DNA from: Nocardia amamiensis
GTDB taxonomy: Bacteria > Actinomycetota > Actinomycetes > Mycobacteriales > Mycobacteriaceae
DNA length: 64,000 nt
Assembly: GCF_015477605.1 (NCBI RefSeq)
Contig: NZ_JADLQX010000001.1
Span: 372,001-436,000, forward strand
Reading direction: 5' to 3'
Made by a program: the position numbers and the translations under genes. Within the stretch, counting starts at the first letter, position 1. Each line of letters begins with the position of its first letter. Positions 53,540-61,061 of the stretch are shown in pieces. The notes beneath the pieces were generated by a model that did no database searches, was not told the DNA's origin, and worked only from the letters and a program-made list of their open reading frames with translations.

Positions 53540-55939
53540 ATGCGGGACGAAGAAGGAATCCCCGCTGTACCCGTGGCACCGAAGCAGGACAAACCTGCGA
53601 CGCCCCCACCCGTCGCGCAGCCGCCCGCCACGGCTCCCGCGCCCGCTCCAGGTTCCACCTTGCTGGACATGCCCGACACTACTGGGCACGCTCCAGGCGA
53701 TACCTGGACCGGGACGACGCTGGACGAACGTCCCGTCAAATACACCATTCCCGAGGGAAACGGCGGGAACACGGTCGATCTCGAGATTCAGAACCCCAAC
53801 GGCACGGTCGATCGGTGGCGAATCGTCCGCAATGAACTGGGCGGACTGAAGCACTGGCACGACGATGCCGACGGCAATTCCTCGTATGCGGAAAGACCGA
53901 CAGCGGACGGTGACTGGTATTTCCAGAGCTTCCGCCCCGGAACCTCGACATCGGGAGCGCCGAGCCGCGAGTTCACGGCCGAAGCGGACCTCAGCAGGAT
54001 CTATACCCCGTCCTACGGCGCGGATGGCGACTATCTCGGTACCGACGTCGGCGTTCTTAACGGGCGCGGGCTGTATGACAACCAGCACGTCGACCAGTAC
54101 CAGAACACGACGTTCACGAGAACGGTGCCGAACGACGCAGGCGGACTCGACAGCGTTCTCGTAGGTCAGGTCGACAACACCGGGCACGGCTGGTGGGCAG
54201 ACGAACTCGATCGCCGCTGGGACGTGTACGTCGACGACAACGGAAACCCCGCCAGGCGCCGGTACGACCCCGTCACGCAGCAGCGAAGTTTCGTCTACCA
54301 GGACGGGAACAACACGAAGAACGAGACGATCGATTCGTCCGGACGAATCGTGAACTCATTGACGTTCGGCCCAGGCAATGAACTGCTGTCCTCGCTTTCG
54401 CGCGACAGCGGCTTGTTGATCGAAGGGAAACCGGGCAAGAACGGCGAGCTCGAATACACATTCCGCGACGAGCGCGACCGGCGCAGAGGCCGTCTCACCT
54501 ACCTGCCCAACGGTGGAATGCGCTTGTACTACGACGGCTACGAGGTGGTCGAGTACGACGGATCGGGCCAGGAAGTCAAGCGCTACAACAGAATGGGCGA
54601 CCGCTCTGTCCAAGCCTGGCTGGGAGAGGAAGCAACGTCTGCGTTCCTCCGCGCCGCCGGAGGCGCTGCCGAAGGCATCGGCGGGCTGACCGGGATCAAC
54701 AGCTACATCAACATGGCCGGCCAGGTGCTCGGCTACAACCCGCGCCTCGCCACGCGAGACGAAGTACTCACCGGGCTCGAGCAGGGCTTGCGGTCCTTCC
54801 ACCACGCCACCCGCTACTTCCACCTGGTCTCCGCGCGCGAGCTGACCATGTACCGCACCGGCAACCAGGGCCTCGCCGAAACACTCGCCAACATCCGGCC
54901 GAGCTTCCTCGCCGCCGCCAACGAGGAGTCCAAGCTCCTCATCGGCACCGACTGGACCGGCATTTCCGACAGCCCGGGCGCGGTCCTCGGTAACGCGACC
55001 TTCGGCATCGTCTCGTGGTTCGTCCCGACCAGGGTTCCGAGGATCCCCAAAGCCGTTGTCGGACGCGGAACCGACGTGTTCACGCCTACACCCCCGACTG
55101 CGCTGACAACTCGCTGGTCGGAGGAATTTGTCTTTCACAGCGACCTCATGTCGCCTCGAAACCCCGGTGCAACTGCACGCACTTCGAGGACGAGACCTAC
55201 TGAACCGACCACGCTTACCAACCTCTCCGGTCGGACACCCGCATGGGTACCGAGTTTTGCGGTGAACGGTTTCGAAGCGTTGAGACGCGCTCCTCGCCAG
55301 GTTTGGGCAGGGATCGAGCAAATGGGCGCTTCGGTAGTTGTAGCCGCGCGACAGACTTGGGAGGTCCTATCGAACCCCCACGGCGAATTGGTGACGCCGG
55401 AGGGCATCCGAGTTCATTCAAGTTCGCTTGGGAGCGGAGGACGTCCATGGTCACCGCGGCCGTACCAGCCAGCTCTCGAACCGGGAAGGGCGACCAAGTC
55501 CATCCGGCAGATCAGAAATATCCGGGACCGTGTGCAAAGATGGACGCAGGGCGAAGTCAACGCCAGGGAGCGGACCGGTGGAGGGCCTGAGCGCGCATAT
55601 AAGGTACCCAAGAACAGCGACAAGAACTTTCCGATCGAGCAGGATACAGTCAGGAAAGTTGATGTACCGATAGACCTTCCGGACGGGGGCGTCATCGCGC
55701 TGGAAGTAAAGATGTATCAGCGTTACCGGCGCGTAGAAGTAGCACCCGGTCAGTGGGTGACGCGGGAGTTCGAAGTCCCCTTGAGTGATCACATCAAGAA
55801 TCAGATCGCAAAAGATGTGGCGCTTCGTAAGGCTGACCCTGGTTTCCGTCCCTTGTGGGAATTCATGTGGGCTGGACCGAGTCCGGAGTTGCGCGCTGAA
55901 CTGATTCGTGCTGACATTACTTTCGTCTGGCATCTATAG
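53540..55939 (+). CDS. Polymorphic-toxin-like protein with C-terminal PD-(D/E)xK-type nuclease
   Basis: A 799-codon frame, although its ATG lacks a ribosome-binding site and the ancestral start is probably the frameshifted region upstream. A Pro-rich start is followed by Rhs/YD-like beta repeats (about 90-350: 'RRWDVYVDDNGNPARRRYDP'), a helical and hydrophobic region (about 360-510) and a C-terminal toxin of about 110 residues. That part has Asp in 'TVRKVDVPIDLP', Glu and Lys in 'GVIALEVKMYQ' and Gln in 'IKNQIAKDVAL', the layout of a restriction-endonuclease-fold DNase. A candidate immunity gene follows after 12 bases. Confidence 0.75.
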   Translation: MRDEEGIPAVPVAPKQDKPATPPPVAQPPATAPAPAPGSTLLDMPDTTGHAPGDTWTGTTLDERPVKYTIPEGNGGNTVDLEIQNPNGTVDRWRIVRNELGGLKHWHDDADGNSSYAERPTADGDWYFQSFRPGTSTSGAPSREFTAEADLSRIYTPSYGADGDYLGTDVGVLNGRGLYDNQHVDQYQNTTFTRTVPNDAGGLDSVLVGQVDNTGHGWWADELDRRWDVYVDDNGNPARRRYDPVTQQRSFVYQDGNNTKNETIDSSGRIVNSLTFGPGNELLSSLSRDSGLLIEGKPGKNGELEYTFRDERDRRRGRLTYLPNGGMRLYYDGYEVVEYDGSGQEVKRYNRMGDRSVQAWLGEEATSAFLRAAGGAAEGIGGLTGINSYINMAGQVLGYNPRLATRDEVLTGLEQGLRSFHHATRYFHLVSARELTMYRTGNQGLAETLANIRPSFLAAANEESKLLIGTDWTGISDSPGAVLGNATFGIVSWFVPTRVPRIPKAVVGRGTDVFTPTPPTALTTRWSEEFVFHSDLMSPRNPGATARTSRTRPTEPTTLTNLSGRTPAWVPSFAVNGFEALRRAPRQVWAGIEQMGASVVVAARQTWEVLSNPHGELVTPEGIRVHSSSLGSGGRPWSPRPYQPALEPGRATKSIRQIRNIRDRVQRWTQGEVNARERTGGGPERAYKVPKNSDKNFPIEQDTVRKVDVPIDLPDGGVIALEVKMYQRYRRVEVAPGQWVTREFEVPLSDHIKNQIAKDVALRKADPGFRPLWEFMWAGPSPELRAELIRADITFVWHL

Positions 55940-55951
55940 CGACGGAGAGAA

Positions 55952-56374
55952 ATGGACTCGAAGGAAATCAGTATTGCCGAATGGGAGCGCGGGCGGCGTG
56001 AAGCGCTGCGCGGACTTCTCGATGCCCTGGGGGTGGATGACATCGATCTGGAGACGGATCCGGTAGCATTCCTTTCCATTTTGGACGAGTTTGTCGCCGC
56101 TCAGGATTATTCGAACATGGACGAAGGTGATTGGATATGGTTGCACACTATCTTGGCAGCCTATGTGGCTCAGGTTTTCATCGTCGAGTACCGGGCAAAA
56201 TGGGATCTCATCACCGATGAGCGCGGACCTAATTATGTTCTTCTAGTTGCTGGGCGTGATGGAGTGGAACGCGCTATCTCGCCTATGGACATAGTCTATG
56301 AAGACTTGCGCCGATATTCGCCGCCGGAGCTTGCTCGGATACTGGCCGTTGCGGAGGAGGTCGGAGGGCTTTAG
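55952..56374 (+). CDS. Candidate immunity protein for the second toxin (140 aa)
   Basis: An ATG with GACGGAGAGAA directly after the toxin stop opens a 140-residue acidic, soluble protein: 'LRGLLDALGVDDIDLETDPV', 'FIVEYRAKWDLITDERGPNY' and a C-terminal helix 'LARILAVAEEVGGL'. Small acidic proteins directly after a toxin C-terminus are the standard immunity arrangement. AT-richer than the tail genes. The family is not named with certainty. Confidence 0.65.
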   Translation: MDSKEISIAEWERGRREALRGLLDALGVDDIDLETDPVAFLSILDEFVAAQDYSNMDEGDWIWLHTILAAYVAQVFIVEYRAKWDLITDERGPNYVLLVAGRDGVERAISPMDIVYEDLRRYSPPELARILAVAEEVGGL

Positions 56375-56390
56375 CTCGAAGAACGTTCAC

Positions 56391-56659
56391 ATGTATCGCT
56401 TCACATTTGAAACCGATGACAAATCCGAAAACTTTTTCATGGGCGTAGTGGATGAAATGGTGGACATTTTCGGCATATCCGAAAGCGAAGCCATAGCTCG
56501 GATAAACTATCACTTCGATGGTCGAGTCATAACTGGGCCTGACATGTGATCGGCTCTGAGCCGGAAGACTTCTGGGCCAAGGACATCATGTATGGACACC
56601 ATACTTTGTGGTGGCGCAACGAAGATTCAGCCACGCCGCTTTCGCTTCCTCCTGAGTGA
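56391..56659 (+). pseudogene. Small gene split by a single frameshift
   Basis: From ATG 56391 the frame encodes 'MYRFTFETDDKSENFFMGVV' and 'DIFGISESEAIARINYHFDG', stopping at 56549. A different frame continues at once with 'IGSEPEDFWAKDIMYGHHTL' and 'WWRNEDSATPLSLPPE', stopping at 56659. Together they look like one protein of about 88 residues from a family of small actinobacterial proteins I recall by its W-A-x-x-I-x-Y-G end. It may be an orphan immunity-type gene that has decayed. Confidence 0.55.
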
Positions 56660-56723
56660 TCGCTTCCCCGAAGGGGCGGGATTCAGATGTCTGAAATGTG
56701 AATTGACGAACTGAGGAAGCTCG

Positions 56724-56894
56724 ATGAACAGTGAAGCGGAGGAACAATTCGAATTCGAAGAGGTTATCGAGGAAGAGAAGGCCAGAGCCGTGGAAGCCGT
56801 CGAGCAATACAAGCGGGACCTGGAGAAGTACAAGGATTCCCATTTGTCCGACGAAGATAAAGAGAAGTTCAATGCCCCGTGGGGGCCTTGGTAG
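56724..56894 (+). CDS. Small acidic coiled-coil protein (56 aa)
   Basis: The ATG follows GAGGAAGC. Glu/Lys-rich helix 'EEQFEFEEVIEEEKARAVEA' and 'VEQYKRDLEKYKDSHLSDED', ending 'FNAPWGPW'. Too short for a family call. It closes the island on the right. Confidence 0.55.
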   Translation: MNSEAEEQFEFEEVIEEEKARAVEAVEQYKRDLEKYKDSHLSDEDKEKFNAPWGPW

Positions 56895-56948
56895 CCGCGA
56901 CCGGCGCTGGCATGTTCGGCGGGCTGGCCAGGACTCTCGTCGTGGGCT

Positions 56949-57264
56949 GTGCACTCGGCCGGGTTCTGCCGGGAAGAGATCGTCGAGTTGACCGAGCTGG
57001 TAGAGCAGTTCTGCGCTGACGCCGGTGAGCTGATCGGCGCTCCGCCGTCGCTGGGGCTGTTCACCTCGATCTGCGTGACACTGACCTCTGCGGCACAACC
57101 GAACTCAGGCCGAGCTCGCCGAACAGTACGAGACCTCGCAGCCGACGATTTCCCGGGCGATCACACATCTCACGCCGTGGCTGGAACGTGCGGTGGCATC
57201 GGCGGTGCCGGTAGCCGAGGAACTCGCGCGGTTGAGGTTAGGGGCGACCTTTTTCATCGTATGA
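56949..57264 (+). pseudogene. IS5-like transposase N-terminal remnant
   Basis: The first frame from 56949 reads 'GFCREEIVELTELVEQFCAD' and 'GAPPSLGLFTSICVTLT'; after a frameshift near 57090, 'AELAEQYETSQPTISRAITH' continues, the HTH of IS5-family transposases. The usual sequence would have a codon for Tyr where two bases now seem lost. The DDE catalytic part is absent and no terminal inverted repeats are visible. Confidence 0.7.
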
Positions 57265-57318
57265 CCGAAATCAACGGGGTACCGTCGCCAGTGGTAGCCA
57301 TCGGCGGAGGAGTACGCG

Positions 57319-58548
57319 ATGAACGACGTTCCACCGAATGAAGTCGGGCGCAGGCTGCGCGAGATCCGAGCCTGGCGTGGGCAAAGCCTCGAGGTCGTCG
57401 CGGGTCTGGCTGGTATCAGCTTCGGGTACCTCGGCCGCCTCGAGCGCGGGGAGCAACCGCTATCGAATCGCGCCACCCTCGAGGCGCTGGCGCGGGCGCT
57501 GCAAGTAGCACCATCCGAGTTCACTGGTCGACCATGGGAAATACCCGATGGCCCTGGAACGGAAGCCTACGCGGGCGTGGTTGCGGTGGAAGAAGCGCTC
57601 GACGTGTGCCAACTCGGGGAGGACCCTGGCACGCAGATCCGGGAATGGCCGACGGTTCAGGCGGACCTCGCTCGACTGGAGCAACTTCGGGCCGTAGCCG
57701 GGTACCAGGAGATTGGTAACCAATCTCCTGCCCTACTCATGGAACTGCACGCCATGTATGTCCGGCAACCCGACCTTCGTCAGCAGGTCCTTAGAGGAAT
57801 GATTGGCTGCTACTTCGCGATGATGGTGATGGCGAAGCGCCTGGGCGTTCGGGGGCTACCACTACTTGCCGCCAGAGCTGCCCAAACCTGTGCGGAGGAG
57901 CTCGACTCGCCTGCCTGGCGGGGAGCGGCTATGTGGATGCGAGGCAATGCCACCGGTTCACTGTCCCGCCCACAGCAATACAGTCGCGCAGTCACGTTGG
58001 CGGATGAGCTGACTAGCAGTTTGAACGACCAAAACGTTCTTCAGGCGTACGGGATGTTGCACCTGTCGGCGGCGCTTGCTGCCGCGGTTCAAACCGATCG
58101 GGCCACCGCCGATACTCACCTCGGCGAAGCGGCGGCCGTCGCCGGTCGGATGGACAAGGACGTGGGTGAGTTCGGGCGCATGTGGTTCGGCCGCGTCAAC
58201 GTCGGAATCTGGCGCTCCTCTATCGGCATAGAACTGGGCGACGGCCCCAAGGCCGTAGAAGCTGTGCGGGGACTGGCCATCGAATCCATACCCGATGCGG
58301 CCCGACTCGCAGGCTTCTACGCCGAGGCTGGTCGCGTAATGCTCGCCGATCCGAAGCATCGGAACGCCGGGCTTGATCTTCTTCTCAAGGCTGAAGATAT
58401 TGCTCCCCAACGTATTCGCAGCGATCTTTTTGTCCGGGAGGCTGTGGCCGGCCAACTTCGCATCGCTCGCCGGGATGCGGGCGGCCGGAATCTGCGCGGC
58501 CTGGCCTGGCGTCTCGGAATTGCGCCCGATCTCGCGCCGGGGAACTGA
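57319..58548 (+). CDS. XRE regulator with TPR-like C-terminal domain
   Basis: A 409-residue regulator: N-terminal HTH 'VGRRLREIRAWRGQSLEVVA' and 'GISFGYLGRLERGEQPLSNR', then about 300 residues of helical repeats ('GMLHLSAALAAAVQTDRATA') resembling TPR. Such proteins in Streptomyces and Nocardia often sense a peptide or small ligand. It lies just outside the island's right edge. It might control the island, but no operator links it. Confidence 0.8.
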   Translation: MNDVPPNEVGRRLREIRAWRGQSLEVVAGLAGISFGYLGRLERGEQPLSNRATLEALARALQVAPSEFTGRPWEIPDGPGTEAYAGVVAVEEALDVCQLGEDPGTQIREWPTVQADLARLEQLRAVAGYQEIGNQSPALLMELHAMYVRQPDLRQQVLRGMIGCYFAMMVMAKRLGVRGLPLLAARAAQTCAEELDSPAWRGAAMWMRGNATGSLSRPQQYSRAVTLADELTSSLNDQNVLQAYGMLHLSAALAAAVQTDRATADTHLGEAAAVAGRMDKDVGEFGRMWFGRVNVGIWRSSIGIELGDGPKAVEAVRGLAIESIPDAARLAGFYAEAGRVMLADPKHRNAGLDLLLKAEDIAPQRIRSDLFVREAVAGQLRIARRDAGGRNLRGLAWRLGIAPDLAPGN

Positions 58549-58739
58549 CCTCGTCTCCCCCTGCCCTTCGAGGACAAATCCCTTGTGGCCCAGCTCATAA
58601 CGTCGACCTCGGCCCCGACGCGGGGGTGGATCGCCGATTCCTCCTCTCGGCTGCATCAGCGCGGCTATGGCTGCTGTAGCTGGTGGTGATGCCCTCGGCG
58701 TCGGGTGCTTCCAATCGGATTGCAGGGAGGCGCAGGGGA

Positions 58740-58841
58740 ATGGATACGAGCAATGGCTGGGGATTGTTTTCGGCGGGGGTTGCCGAGCTGGAACGGATAG
58801 TGGCGTATCTGAAAGACGCAGACGCACACGCCGATGAATGA
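58740..58841 (+). CDS. Possible 33-aa small protein
   Basis: An ATG preceded by a GGGAGGCGCAGGGG stretch opens 33 codons: 'MDTSNGWGLFSAGVAELERI' and 'VAYLKDADAHADE', then TGA. It could form one amphipathic helix. It is the only plausible frame in the 329 bases between the XRE/TPR gene and the terminator. Confidence 0.35.
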   Translation: MDTSNGWGLFSAGVAELERIVAYLKDADAHADE

Positions 58842-58877
58842 CACAGAGATCCCGGCGTCGCTAGAGAGCAGTTAGGC

Positions 58878-58912
58878 AATCCGCCCCGTCTCGCAATGAG
58901 ACGGGGCGGATT
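58878..58912. terminator. Strong bidirectional terminator
   Basis: A perfect 15-bp stem (58878-58892 with 58898-58912), loop GCAAT, followed by TTTTCG. It separates plus-strand genes from the convergent DUF4185 gene. Confidence 0.88.
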
Positions 58913-58957
58913 TTCGCGTTGCAGGAGCGAGGATCACCTCGCCGTATCGGGGCACCG

Positions 58958-60043
58958 TCACAAGGGTGTTCGCATCAACAGAACGTTGTACTGGGTGTGC
59001 TGGGTGACCAGGAAATAGAGGTCGCGGCCGGTTTGGTACGGGAAGATCATCGGTGCGTACGCGGTGGGAAGGGCGCGGGCCTCGATGAGGACCCTGGGTT
59101 CGCTCCATGGTCCTTCGGGGGCGGCCGCGGTACGCATGACGACGCTGTTGAACGGATCGGTGGTCAGCATGACGAACTGACCGAGGTAGTCGTTCCACAT
59201 CACCGATAGTTCGGCCACGCCGCCCAGGATGGGCGCCGCGGTCTTGGCGTCGCCGGGCTTCCACGCTTTGCCGTCCCAGTATTCATAGGCGTCGATATTG
59301 GCGATATCGGATTCTTTTGCGCGGGAGACGAATCCGGGATTATTGCGCCCGGCGGGGGTGCCGTACCGGTAGATGTAGCCGCCGGCCTTCAGGAAGGCGT
59401 TCTGCTGAAAGTTCTCGTGACCGTCGACGTTGGCGCGGCGGGTGTGCGTGAGCGGCGTCCACGTGGTGCCGCCGTCGTGCGAGGCGGCCAGCGTGGAGAA
59501 ATTGGTGTGCCACTTGCCGTGGTCGCCCCATTCCCGGACCGACATCAGGCTCATGTACTGCACACCGCCCACCGAGATGCCCGCCGTGGGAATCAGACTG
59601 ATCTCGATGCCGGGGATCTTCGGGCTGGGCAGGGGGTTCGGCACCACGTCCTCGAAGAGGATGCCGTTGGCGGGGTCGTGTGTCGAGCTGCGGAAGAGCA
59701 CGTTACTGGTCCAGGCCCAGATGCTGCCCGCCAGCAGATTGGGGAAGCCGAGTCCCGCGCTGTCGCCGAACGCGGTGATCATGCGGCCGTTGCCGTCGTC
59801 CCACATGATGCCGAGATCGGTGCCGAGCACGTTGAAATTCTGCGTGCGGTTCGGGCTGTCCATGCCGGTCACCTGGAAGACGGCCTTGGTCGGGCCGGGC
59901 AGGTTCGGCAGTCCGTGGATGCCGTTGAGGGCCGGGATCGGTATGACGTTGTTGGGATCGGCCCCGGCCGGCGCGGCGGCGGCGAGGGTGAGGACCGCGG
60001 CGAGCGCACCAGCACCGGCGAGTGCGGACAGCGAGCGAGTCAT
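58958..60043 (-). CDS. Secreted DUF4185 protein (GH183 endo-D-arabinanase family)
   Basis: A 361-residue exported protein. The signal peptide ('ALAAVLTLAAAAPAGADP', cleavage near 29) is preceded by a AAGAAGGGAA ribosome-binding site that fixes the ATG at 60043. The beta-propeller body has 'GTDLGIMWDDGNGRMITAFG' with conserved Asp residues, 'NFSTLAASHDGGTTWTPL' and 'ELSVMWNDYLGQFVMLTT'. As I recall, DUF4185 members were shown to be endo-D-arabinanases acting on arabinogalactan and lipoarabinomannan (GH183). It would act on the wall arabinan, the polymer AftD builds. Confidence 0.82.
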   Translation of the reverse strand: MTRSLSALAGAGALAAVLTLAAAAPAGADPNNVIPIPALNGIHGLPNLPGPTKAVFQVTGMDSPNRTQNFNVLGTDLGIMWDDGNGRMITAFGDSAGLGFPNLLAGSIWAWTSNVLFRSSTHDPANGILFEDVVPNPLPSPKIPGIEISLIPTAGISVGGVQYMSLMSVREWGDHGKWHTNFSTLAASHDGGTTWTPLTHTRRANVDGHENFQQNAFLKAGGYIYRYGTPAGRNNPGFVSRAKESDIANIDAYEYWDGKAWKPGDAKTAAPILGGVAELSVMWNDYLGQFVMLTTDPFNSVVMRTAAAPEGPWSEPRVLIEARALPTAYAPMIFPYQTGRDLYFLVTQHTQYNVLLMRTPL

Positions 60044-60111
60044 CCGGCAATTCCCTTCTTCTGGGACGCAGTGTGCTCGCTCATTGTGCCTGTTCGCGGC
60101 CCCGATGTCGC

Positions 60112-60984
60112 TTACATCGGCGCACGCGCGCCACGGGTTCGGCCGATGGTTACCAGTCGGTAAAGCCACCAAGGCCGTTCGGGAAGTTCAGGGCTGTAGA
60201 CGCGCATGCTCATGGTGCGTACCCGGCGCGTGGCGAGGTCGCGCACCAGCAGCCTGCCGCGCGGGATGTTTGCGGAGCGCACTTCGCTGGTCCACATGCG
60301 GTCCCAGTCGGGGGAGCGGCGGCAGCGCTCGGCGATCTCCTCGACGCGCTCGCGCGGCGCGAGCGGGGACAGCATGCGAAACGCGTCGACCAACAGGTGC
60401 GCTTCGACGGCCCACTCCACGATCACCCGTTTGGCGGCCGAGTCCAGAAACATCCACTCCAGCATGTTCGATCGAGCCGCGGCCCCCGGAAAGGTCCGTT
60501 CGTAGGCGGAGTTCGCCGCGACCAGATCCTGCGTCGGCATTCGCTGATAGCAGGCCGGATCGGGCAGGCTGTCCAGGTCGTCCAGGTCGTCGGGAGTCGG
60601 CACCCCCGGTCCCGGTCCGTAGGCGGCCTCGAAGAAGTTCGGCAAGGTCAGCACGACAATGTGCCTGCGGTACCAGGTCGGCACTTCGAGCGCGTCGAAA
60701 AGCCGTTCGAGCAGGGGGTAACTCGGCGTAATCGCACCCGTTTCGACTCGGTCCAGCACCGGCTCGGCGAGCCCGGCTCGTTCGGCCAGATGCGCGGGCG
60801 CCAAGCCAGCGGCGAGTCGTCGTTCGCGCAAATAAGCGCCGATGCCAGTCGCGTTGCGCATCACCTCGGGCACCTCTGCCGACACCTTCCGCGCCGAACT
60901 GTGGGAGTCGGGAGGTTCCTGCCGCCTCCCGGGAGCACGCAATCTACCGGAGAGCATCGGCGTCGAGCGCTGATCGGACGTCAC
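60112..60984 (-). CDS. XRE regulator with MmyB-like ligand domain
   Basis: A 290-residue regulator. The HTH is at about 46-105 ('IGAYLRERRLAAGLAPAHLA' and 'LDRVETGAITPSYPLLERLF'). The C-terminal MmyB-type domain has 'ANSAYERTFPGAAARSNMLE' and 'WMFLDSAAKRVIVEWAVEAH', a pocket that in relatives may bind fatty acids. The GTG at 60984 is taken as start; an ATG at 60957 is possible. It lies between DUF4185 and fadE5 and may regulate one of them. Confidence 0.85.
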   Translation of the reverse strand: MTSDQRSTPMLSGRLRAPGRRQEPPDSHSSARKVSAEVPEVMRNATGIGAYLRERRLAAGLAPAHLAERAGLAEPVLDRVETGAITPSYPLLERLFDALEVPTWYRRHIVVLTLPNFFEAAYGPGPGVPTPDDLDDLDSLPDPACYQRMPTQDLVAANSAYERTFPGAAARSNMLEWMFLDSAAKRVIVEWAVEAHLLVDAFRMLSPLAPRERVEEIAERCRRSPDWDRMWTSEVRSANIPRGRLLVRDLATRRVRTMSMRVYSPELPERPWWLYRLVTIGRTRGARAPM

Positions 60985-61004
60985 GAATCGACAACCTAGA
61001 CGAC

Positions 61005-61035
61005 AAACGGCCCGGAGATGATCTCCGGGCCGTTT
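61005..61035. terminator. Terminator downstream of fadE5
   Basis: A perfect 14-bp stem (61005-61018 with 61022-61035) around a three-base loop, flanked by AAA and TTTT so that it works on the minus strand too. It ends fadE5 transcription before the XRE gene. Confidence 0.88.
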
Positions 61036-61061
61036 TGTCGTGTGCCTGTTATGAAGATGCG

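Larger units (their letters stand above)
30431..56894. mobile_element. Headless siphovirus-tail island (putative F-type tailocin with toxin cargo)
   Basis: The span holds regulators, LysB, a full tail module in canonical siphovirus order, amidase, holin-like proteins and two toxin/immunity modules. I checked every substantial frame between 30.4 and 56.9 kb and found no integrase, terminase, portal, protease, scaffold or major capsid gene. Main tail frames are intact, which argues against simple prophage decay. It separates fadA2 from fadE5, adjacent in M. tuberculosis from memory. Attachment sites are not evident. Alternatives are a satellite that uses a helper phage's head, or a prophage that lost its head module recently. 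Confidence 0.75.

Noticed and set aside
30431..56894. Ordinary integrated prophage
   Set aside because: No integrase, excisionase, terminase, portal, protease or capsid frame and no evident att repeats. A head-deleted prophage remains possible, but intact tail, lysis and frameshift signals make it less likely.
30431..56894. Contractile system (R-type tailocin, eCIS or T6SS)
   Set aside because: No sheath, AAA+ ATPase, spike/VgrG or gp6/gp25-type baseplate proteins. The hub is Gp37-like and the tube/chaperone/tape-measure order is that of siphoviruses.
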